A DNA stretch of 11,055 bases from Bordetella parapertussis (GTDB lineage: Bacteria; Pseudomonadota; Gammaproteobacteria; Burkholderiales; Burkholderiaceae). The stretch covers positions 1 to 11,055 of the forward strand of contig CAMDLJ010000053.1 in NCBI GenBank assembly GCA_945901665.1, in the 5' to 3' direction. Under the pieces are notes generated by a model. It did no database searches. It saw nothing but the letters and a program-made list of their open reading frames with translations, and was not told the DNA's origin. Position 1 is the stretch's first letter. Every line of letters begins with the position of its first letter. A program made the translations under genes and the position numbers. Of this stretch, positions 6,474 to 11,055 are shown one piece after another.

Positions 6474-6489
6474 CTGCATCTGCTAATTT
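6460..6489 (+). promoter_or_regulatory. Weak promoter candidate for the DUF6172-emrAB operon
   Basis: TTCAAC (6460-6465) and TAATTT (6484-6489) are spaced 18 nt apart and would start transcription near 6496, ahead of the gene at 6526. Both hexamers fit the consensus poorly, and the -35 overlaps the hairpin described at 6451-6473. The alternative is read-through from hemL. Confidence 0.2.
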
Positions 6490-6525
6490 TCGTCCTGTCA
6501 GGGCGCCACCCTTTGAAGGACTTTG

Positions 6526-6864
6526 ATGAAAAAAACCCACCCCCTGACGGTTGAAGGCAAAAAGCCCGATCGGGTTCTAGACGCCCTCAAACACACCCTG
6601 CGCCAATATGTGCGCCGTGAGCGCAACAAGCCCCTGCCCGAAGGCGTGGACTATTGGGACTTTGATTGCCAAATGGGCTTGCAAGCCGACACCGCCCACG
6701 CCGTGCACGTGGCCGAGCTGAACAAAGCCTTGGATGCCTTGGCCCTGGACGGCGCTGCGGCCGTGTACGTGGAAATCTTGCGCAAGCCCGGCATTCGCCA
6801 AAGCAAACCGCCCGCACCCGCTGACGAGACCACCTCACCACCCCCTGAAGCCAGCGCTGCATGA
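6526..6864 (+). CDS. DUF6172-like small protein
   Basis: A 112-residue cytosolic protein that I place, by pattern, in the uncharacterised DUF6172 family: MKKTHPLTVEGKKPDRVLDALK (split as 1-11 and 12-22) followed by RQYVRRERNKPLP (26-38) and DYWDFDCQMG (42-51), then an Ala-rich helix and a VYVEIL strand (81-86). The C-terminus (about 88-112) is a Pro/Ser/Ala-rich low-complexity tail. No function is known to me. The start ATG at 6526 has a strong AAGGA (6516-6520) 5 nt upstream, better than the TTG at 6523. Its TGA overlaps the ATG of the membrane fusion protein (ATGA, 6861-6864), so it leads a coupled operon with the efflux genes. Shared expression is likely, but a shared function is only an inference. 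Confidence 0.85.
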   Translation: MKKTHPLTVEGKKPDRVLDALKHTLRQYVRRERNKPLPEGVDYWDFDCQMGLQADTAHAVHVAELNKALDALALDGAAAVYVEILRKPGIRQSKPPAPADETTSPPPEASAA

Positions 6865-7916
6865 GCGTGCCCCAACCTGCAACCCATTTTTTGCGCAACG
6901 TTCTGCGCTGGGTGTTGCTGTTGGTGCTGCCCTTGCTGGCTGCCGTGGCCGGGGCATATATCTATTTGCAAGGCGGGCGCCACATGGCCACCGACAACGC
7001 CTATGTCAAAGGTGACAAAGTGCCCGTCAGCGCCCAGGTCTCGGGCACCGTGGTCAGCGTGATGGTGCAAGACAACCAAGCGGTGGCCAAAGACCAGGTG
7101 CTGTTTGTGCTTGATACCGCGCCCTTTCAGCACAACCTGGCCCGTGCGCAGGCCCGGCTGTTGCAGGTGCGCACCGACTTGATGGCGCTCAAGGCCAGTT
7201 ACCGCGAAAAACAAGCCGAAATCACTCTATCGCGCACCAAGCACCGCTTTGCCCAACGCGAACAACAACGCCAAGCCGACTTGTTGGATAAACAGTTTAT
7301 TTCTGCGGCCAAGTTTGACGACGCCAAACAAAACACCGACCTGGCCGAGCAGCAAACCCAGGCCCTGGAGATGGACCTCAAACGCATCGCCGAAGCCTTG
7401 GGCGGCAGCCTGGACAGCGCCATCGAGAGCCACCCCAGTTACCGCTTGGCCATGGCCGAGTTGGCCCAAACCCAATTGGAATTGAACCGCACCACTGTGC
7501 GCTCAGCCCAAGCGGGGGTGGTCAACCGACCGCCCAAGCCCGGTCAGTTTGTGGGGGTTGGCACGGTGGCCATGGCTTTGGTGGTCACCAACAACTGGTG
7601 GATTGAGGCCAACTTCACCGAAACCGAACTCACCTTCATCCAACCTGGGCAGCGCGCCACGGTGCGCATCGACACCTACCCCGATGTCCAATGGGCGGCG
7701 CGGGTGGAAAGCCTGAGCCCAGCCACGGGGGCAGAGTTTTCACTCATCCCAGCGCAAAACGCCACCGGCAACTGGATCAAGGTGACCCAACGCATCGCGG
7801 TGCGCTTGGTTTTGCAGCCCAACGACAGCGCTCCCATGCTGCGCTCAGGCATGAGCGCGCATGTGGAGATCGACACCGAGCACCGCCGCCGCCTGTGGGG
7901 CCATGCCCTGCCCTGA
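6861..7916 (+). CDS. emrA: EmrA/HlyD-family membrane fusion (periplasmic adaptor) protein
   Basis: A 351-residue adaptor of an MFS-type tripartite exporter, anchored in the inner membrane and reaching through the periplasm to an outer-membrane channel. One N-terminal membrane helix spans about 15-36. The EmrA-type start of the lipoyl half-motif reads ATDNAYVKGDKVPVSAQVSG (43-62), followed by a long coiled-coil hairpin (about 91-210), the second lipoyl half VRSAQAGVVNRPPKPGQFV (213-231) and a beta-barrel domain with NWWIEANFTETEL (245-257). The EmrA signature AEFSLIPAQNATGNWIKVTQ (291-310) is intact. It is somewhat shorter than E. coli EmrA (about 390). The start overlaps the DUF6172 stop, and emrB follows after 9 nt. 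No TolC-like gene is in the window. Confidence 0.93.
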   Translation: MSVPQPATHFLRNVLRWVLLLVLPLLAAVAGAYIYLQGGRHMATDNAYVKGDKVPVSAQVSGTVVSVMVQDNQAVAKDQVLFVLDTAPFQHNLARAQARLLQVRTDLMALKASYREKQAEITLSRTKHRFAQREQQRQADLLDKQFISAAKFDDAKQNTDLAEQQTQALEMDLKRIAEALGGSLDSAIESHPSYRLAMAELAQTQLELNRTTVRSAQAGVVNRPPKPGQFVGVGTVAMALVVTNNWWIEANFTETELTFIQPGQRATVRIDTYPDVQWAARVESLSPATGAEFSLIPAQNATGNWIKVTQRIAVRLVLQPNDSAPMLRSGMSAHVEIDTEHRRRLWGHALP

Positions 7917-7925
7917 ACCTTGGGC

Positions 7926-9443
7926 ATGAACACCCCGGCCCCCACGGCTCCACCGGTGCGACGGGGTTGGCTCACGTTGGCGGTGATGCTGGCCACCATC
8001 ATGCAAGCGGTGGACACCACCATTGCCAACGTGGCCTTGCCGCACATGCAAGGCAGCATGGGGGCCACGCAAGACCAAATATCCTGGGTGCTCACGTCCT
8101 ACATCGTGGCCTCGGCCATTTGCATGCCCCTGACCGGTTTTTTGGCTGCACGCTGGGGGCGCAAACGCGTCTTCATGGCCGCGGTGGTGGGTTTCACCAT
8201 CACTTCGATGCTGTGTGGTGCAGCCCAAAGCCTGGAACAAATTGTCTTGTTTCGCTTGCTCCAAGGGGTGTTTGGGGCTTGCTTGGTGCCGCTGTCGCAA
8301 TCGATCCTGCTGGACGCTTATCCGCGCGAACGCCATGGCGCGGCCATGGCTTTGTGGGGCATGGGGGTGATGGTGGGGCCCATCTTGGGCCCGTCGCTGG
8401 GCGGCTGGCTCACCGAGTACTACAACTGGCGCTGGGTGTTCTACATCAACCTGCCGGTGGGCGTGCTGGCCTGGCTGGGGCTGGCCGCGTTTGTACCCGA
8501 AACCGAAATTGACCCCGAGCGGCGCTTTGACACGCTGGGGTTTTGTTTTTTGTGCTTGGGGCTGGGCTCGCTGCAAATGATGCTCGACCGAGGCCACTCC
8601 CTGGACTGGTTTGCCAGCACTGAGGTGGTGGCAGAGGCCTGCTTGGGGGGGCTGGGCATTTACCTGTTCTTCGCCCACATCTACACCCAACCCAAAGCCT
8701 TCATCGACCCGGAAATATTCAAAGACCGCAATTTCAGCGTGGGCCTGCTGTTCATCTTCATCGTGGGCATGATCTTGCTCACCACCATGGCCTTGCTGCC
8801 ACCCTTTTTGCAAACCTTGATGGGTTATCCGGTGATGGATGTCGGCCTGTTGTTGGCCCCGCGCGGCGTGGGCACCATGCTGGCCATGCTGGTGGTTGGA
8901 CGCATGTCGGGACGGGTCAATGCGCGATTGCTGGTGCTGGCAGGTCTACTCATGACCAGCGCCTCGCTGTATTGGATGACGCGCTTCACCACCGATGTCA
9001 CCTCTTGGACGGTGGTGCAAACCGGCATCTTGCAAGGCATGGGGCTGGGGTTTTTATTTGTGCCTTTGACCGCTTTGGCGTTCTCCACCATGCCAGTGGC
9101 TTTTCGCAACGATGGCACGTCTCTGTATGGCCTGGTGCGCAGCATGGGCAGCAGCATTGGCATCTCTGCCGTCATCAGCTATTTGGGCTCACGCACCCAA
9201 ATCAACCACGCCATCTTGTCCGAACACATCCACAGCGGCAACTGGGCCCTGCAAATGGGCATCGAACAAGGCATTCACCACATCATCACCCCAGAGGGCC
9301 TGAGCCAGTTGGACGCCCAAGTGGCGCGACAAGCCGCCATGCTGGCGTTTGCGCAAGACTTTCAAGCCATGATGTGGGTGACACTGGCGGCCATCCCCTT
9401 GTTGGCCTTTTTGCACACGCCCAAGTTGGACCCAAAGGCCTGA
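7926..9443 (+). CDS. emrB: EmrB/QacA-family (DHA2) MFS drug exporter
   Basis: A 505-residue, about 14-helix proton-driven exporter of the DHA2 family, the inner-membrane pump partner of the adjacent adaptor. Substrates are typically hydrophobic drugs, uncouplers or fatty acids, but the sequence does not say which. MFS motifs are present: AVDTTIANVALP (28-39, membrane Asp30), motif A GFLAARWGRKRVF (71-83), RLLQGVFGA (110-118), motif C GVMVGPILGPSLGGWL (147-162), then NWRWVFYINLPVG (167-179). A longer periplasmic-type loop at about 421-475 before the last helix is typical of EmrB. ATG 7926 is chosen. A TTG at 7920 would add two residues. Neither has a strong Shine-Dalgarno, which suits coupling to emrA 9 nt upstream. 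No MarR/TetR regulator is adjacent. Confidence 0.94.
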   Translation: MNTPAPTAPPVRRGWLTLAVMLATIMQAVDTTIANVALPHMQGSMGATQDQISWVLTSYIVASAICMPLTGFLAARWGRKRVFMAAVVGFTITSMLCGAAQSLEQIVLFRLLQGVFGACLVPLSQSILLDAYPRERHGAAMALWGMGVMVGPILGPSLGGWLTEYYNWRWVFYINLPVGVLAWLGLAAFVPETEIDPERRFDTLGFCFLCLGLGSLQMMLDRGHSLDWFASTEVVAEACLGGLGIYLFFAHIYTQPKAFIDPEIFKDRNFSVGLLFIFIVGMILLTTMALLPPFLQTLMGYPVMDVGLLLAPRGVGTMLAMLVVGRMSGRVNARLLVLAGLLMTSASLYWMTRFTTDVTSWTVVQTGILQGMGLGFLFVPLTALAFSTMPVAFRNDGTSLYGLVRSMGSSIGISAVISYLGSRTQINHAILSEHIHSGNWALQMGIEQGIHHIITPEGLSQLDAQVARQAAMLAFAQDFQAMMWVTLAAIPLLAFLHTPKLDPKA

Positions 9444-9516
9444 AGGCGTCCCCTGGCATGGGCTGGCCAAGGCGCAACTCAGCACCTCCTGTGGTCTCTG
9501 AGGCCCTTCAGGTGAA

Positions 9517-9687
9517 ATGGCCGTGGGGGCAGTGCTGTACGAGCCCAGCGGCAAGATGACCCACGTTTACTGCCCCGAAGACAGCATCGAGTCTTTGCTG
9601 TTTGTGTTGGAAAACGGCTCTTTGGCAGAGATTGTTGTGGTGAAAAAAGAATACGACCGGCTGTTGCCCAACCAACAAGCCGTTTGA
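9517..9687 (+). CDS. Small hypothetical protein (56 residues)
   Basis: A short ORF with coding character: MAVGAVLYEPSGKMTHVYC (1-19), then EDSIESLLFVLENGSLAEIV (21-40), then VVKKEYDRLLPNQQAV. By my count about 70% of third positions are G/C, and its codons (TTG, CAA, GAA, AAC, CCC) match its neighbours. The pattern suggests beta-hairpin and helix elements and no membrane span. I do not recognise a family. AGGTGA at 9510-9515 is only 1-4 nt before ATG 9517 but 7 nt before GTG 9523, so the true start may be the GTG (54 residues). It lies 73 nt after emrB on the same strand and converges on the helicase gene. It is too short for usual gene-finding cut-offs. Confidence 0.55.
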   Translation: MAVGAVLYEPSGKMTHVYCPEDSIESLLFVLENGSLAEIVVVKKEYDRLLPNQQAV

Positions 9688-9723
9688 ATCTGAGCGGCGC
9701 GCGCCTTTGGCTGGCCCATCGCC

Positions 9724-9758
9724 TCACTTCATCCGCATCACGATTCGCTCTGAAGTGA
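9724..9758. repeat. 8-bp inverted repeat around the helicase stop codon
   Basis: TCACTTCA (9724-9731) and TGAAGTGA (9751-9758) are perfect inverted copies around a 19-nt spacer that contains the helicase TGA (9740-9738). It has no T tract on either side, so it is not a standard intrinsic terminator. It could be a weak bidirectional transcript-end structure between convergent genes or a chance match. Confidence 0.3.
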
Positions 9759-10976
9759 AGCCGCCCGCAATTTGTCTTTCTTGCTCGGTCGCTTGCCCTT
9801 GATGCCACCCACCCCCGCCGTTGGCGCCGGTGTTTCTGTGGGCTCAAAACCCGCCACCACCTCCAGCGGCAATTGCACCTGTGCGCGTTTTTGGATCAAC
9901 TGCCAATGCGCAAAGGCATCGGCGCTGACAAAACTCACCGCTTGCCCCTGCGCACCGGCGCGCGCGGTGCGCCCAATGCGGTGGGTGTAGTCGTTGGCCG
10001 AGCGCGGTAAGTCGTGGTTGACCACCACCGGCAACAACGCAATGTCAATGCCGCGTGCGGCCAAATCGGTGGTGACCAACACGTCGATGCGGCTGTCTTT
10101 GAAGTCTTGCAAGGCCGCTTGTCGCGCCCCTTGCGACATGTCGCCATGCAAGGCACTGGCCCGCACACCAGCCGTGCACAGCTTGCTGGCCAGGTGCGCG
10201 CAGGCGTAGCGCGTGGCCACAAACACCAACACCCGCTGCCAGCCCTGGGTGGTGATCAAGTGGCGCAACAAAGCGGTGCGTTTTTTGTCGTCCACCGCGA
10301 TGGCACGTTGTTCGATCTGCGGCGCCTCAAAGACCTCGGCGGCATCGCTCTCGATGCGCAGCGGCTCGCGCAAGCCCTGCTGGGCCCAGGCGGCCAACTC
10401 GGGCGTGGCGGTGGCCGAAAAACACAGGGTTTGGTGCGCTTGCGTCAGCAAGGCCAGCACGGCTTGCAGTTCGTCGGCAAAGCCCAGCTCCAGCAAGCGG
10501 TCGGCCTCATCGAGCACCAGGTGCTGCACCTCCGACAAACGCAGGGCGTTGTGCGCCACCAAGTCCAGCAAACGCCCGGTGGTGGCCACCACCACATCGG
10601 CACCACCACGGAGGGTCATCATTTGCGGGTTGATCGACACGCCGCCGTGGGCCACCACGGCTTTGAGCCCCAAGCTGTCAGCCACTTGGCGCAGCACTTG
10701 CCCCACTTGCAGCGCCAACTCGCGGGTGGGCACCAGCACCAAGCAGCGGATGGGCCGGCGGAAATTGGTTTGCTTGGGGGCTTGCAATATCTTGTGCACC
10801 AGGGGCAAGACATAGGCCAAAGTTTTGCCCGACCCTGTGGGCGCACTGGCCCACACATCGCGGCCTTGCAACACAGCCGGTATGGCCTGGCCTTGTATCG
10901 GCGTGGGCAGGTGCAAGCCCATGCTGTCCACGGCGCGCAGTAACGCAGGGCTCAGGCCCAGTTCAGAGAAGTTCAA
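9738..10976 (-). CDS. DEAD-box ATP-dependent RNA helicase, RhlE-like
   Basis: A 412-residue DEAD-box helicase that unwinds short RNA duplexes using ATP, acting in ribosome assembly or RNA decay. The motifs are in order: Q motif region FSELGLSPALL with PTPIQGQAIP (3-13, 24-33), Walker A APTGSGKT (45-52), PTRELA (83-88), GG (111-112), TTGR (132-135, usually TPGR), DEAD (156-159), SAT (187-189), TDLAARGID (303-311) and HRIGRTARAG (332-341). The short C-terminal tail is basic (KGKRPSKKDK, 393-402), as in RhlE-type proteins. The only usable start is TTG at 10976: an in-frame stop lies a few codons upstream, the product begins in register with the family (MNFSELGLSP), and AGGA precedes it by 8 nt. 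It is convergent with the small ORF. RhlE and its close paralogues cannot be separated by eye. Confidence 0.94.
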   Translation of the reverse strand: MNFSELGLSPALLRAVDSMGLHLPTPIQGQAIPAVLQGRDVWASAPTGSGKTLAYVLPLVHKILQAPKQTNFRRPIRCLVLVPTRELALQVGQVLRQVADSLGLKAVVAHGGVSINPQMMTLRGGADVVVATTGRLLDLVAHNALRLSEVQHLVLDEADRLLELGFADELQAVLALLTQAHQTLCFSATATPELAAWAQQGLREPLRIESDAAEVFEAPQIEQRAIAVDDKKRTALLRHLITTQGWQRVLVFVATRYACAHLASKLCTAGVRASALHGDMSQGARQAALQDFKDSRIDVLVTTDLAARGIDIALLPVVVNHDLPRSANDYTHRIGRTARAGAQGQAVSFVSADAFAHWQLIQKRAQVQLPLEVVAGFEPTETPAPTAGVGGIKGKRPSKKDKLRAASLQSES

Positions 10977-10984
10977 AAGGGGGG

Positions 10985-10988
10985 TCCT
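10985..10988 (-). promoter_or_regulatory. Shine-Dalgarno AGGA supporting the helicase TTG start
   Basis: AGGA on the minus strand, separated by CCCCCCTT (8 nt) from the TTG at 10976. No ATG or GTG is available between the upstream in-frame stop and this codon, so it decides the start. Confidence 0.5.
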
Positions 10989-11055
10989 GTCAGGTCAGGT
11001 GGTTGGATCGGTGATGTGCGTGATGTCTTGCCAACCCCACACATGCAAACCATCA
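10989..11055. other. Upstream region of the helicase gene, partial
   Basis: No ORF or convincing promoter is visible. The stretch holds a doubled CAGGT/TCAGG pair (10990-11000), a near-tandem 9-mer beginning GTGATGT at 11011 and 11020, and GGTTGG (11001-11006) with its complement CCAACC (11031-11036). It is probably the helicase leader and promoter, truncated by the window edge. Confidence 0.3.

Noticed and set aside
9440..9512. 8-bp inverted pair CCTGAAGG (9440-9447) and CCTTCAGG (9505-9512) after emrB, considered as a terminator
   Set aside because: The spacer is 57 nt and no T tract follows, so it is likely a chance pairing.
10014..10943. 309-codon plus-strand ORF over the helicase
   Set aside because: Antisense shadow of the DEAD-box motifs. 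It is His/Gln/Gly-rich with no recognisable fold.
11001..11036. GGTTGG/CCAACC pair and near-tandem 9-mers upstream of the helicase, considered as an operator
   Set aside because: A 6-bp stem with a 24-nt loop and imperfect short repeats are expected by chance in this composition. The region is also cut by the window edge.
1..11055. Signs of a defence system, mobile element, prophage or biosynthetic cluster
   Set aside because: No transposase, integrase, nuclease-immunity, toxin-antitoxin or synthase motifs were found in any recognised gene. Composition and codon use are even, and the gene order is largely that of a conserved chromosome.

Overview
The window is ordinary, gene-dense chromosomal DNA. 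It most resembles a Burkholderiales betaproteobacterium of the Comamonadaceae type (Limnohabitans/Rhodoferax-like). The evidence is protein similarity recalled from memory, moderately high GC, heavy use of TTG for leucine alongside CAA/GAA/AAA, and the gene order hemL - thiD-like - rubredoxin ... yqgE - ruvX - pyrR - pyrB. There are 14 protein genes. No RNA gene, insertion sequence, CRISPR array, phage gene or origin is visible, and no gene-free stretch exceeds 300 bases.

Layout. (1) 1-1745, minus strand: a tightly coupled operon yqgE > ruvX > pyrR > pyrB. It has two ATGA overlaps and a 2-nt gap, and pyrB runs off the left edge. It joins pyrimidine biosynthesis (aspartate carbamoyltransferase and its presumed regulator PyrR) to an RNase H-fold nuclease and a conserved protein of unclear function. 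(2) 1782-3254, plus strand: a complete class I DNA photolyase, divergent from yqgE. (3) 3265-4137, minus strand: a 55-residue rubredoxin followed by an unrecognised, probably helical 227-residue protein. A good intrinsic terminator for this unit is built into the 3' end of the convergent photolyase gene. (4) 4224-6443, plus strand: a ThiD-like/PfkB-fold kinase with several altered active-site motifs, then hemL (glutamate-1-semialdehyde aminomutase, tetrapyrrole synthesis). (5) 6526-9443, plus strand: a DUF6172-like small protein translationally coupled to an EmrA-type membrane fusion protein and an EmrB-type 14-helix MFS exporter. (6) 9517-9687, plus strand: a 56-residue ORF that looks coding. 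(7) 9738-10976, minus strand: an RhlE-like DEAD-box RNA helicase starting with TTG.

I do not see an obviously new multi-gene system. The items most worth a second look are the ThiD-like protein whose substrate and catalytic motifs depart from true ThiD; the orphan 227-residue gene, which sits where I recall related Burkholderiales carrying the pilGHIJ-chpA twitching-motility locus; the coupling of a DUF6172 protein to an efflux pump; the unannotated 56-residue ORF; and several genes that lack a Shine-Dalgarno but have a -10-like hexamer 5-7 nt before the ATG, as leaderless transcripts would. Family names come from motif recognition, not from a search.
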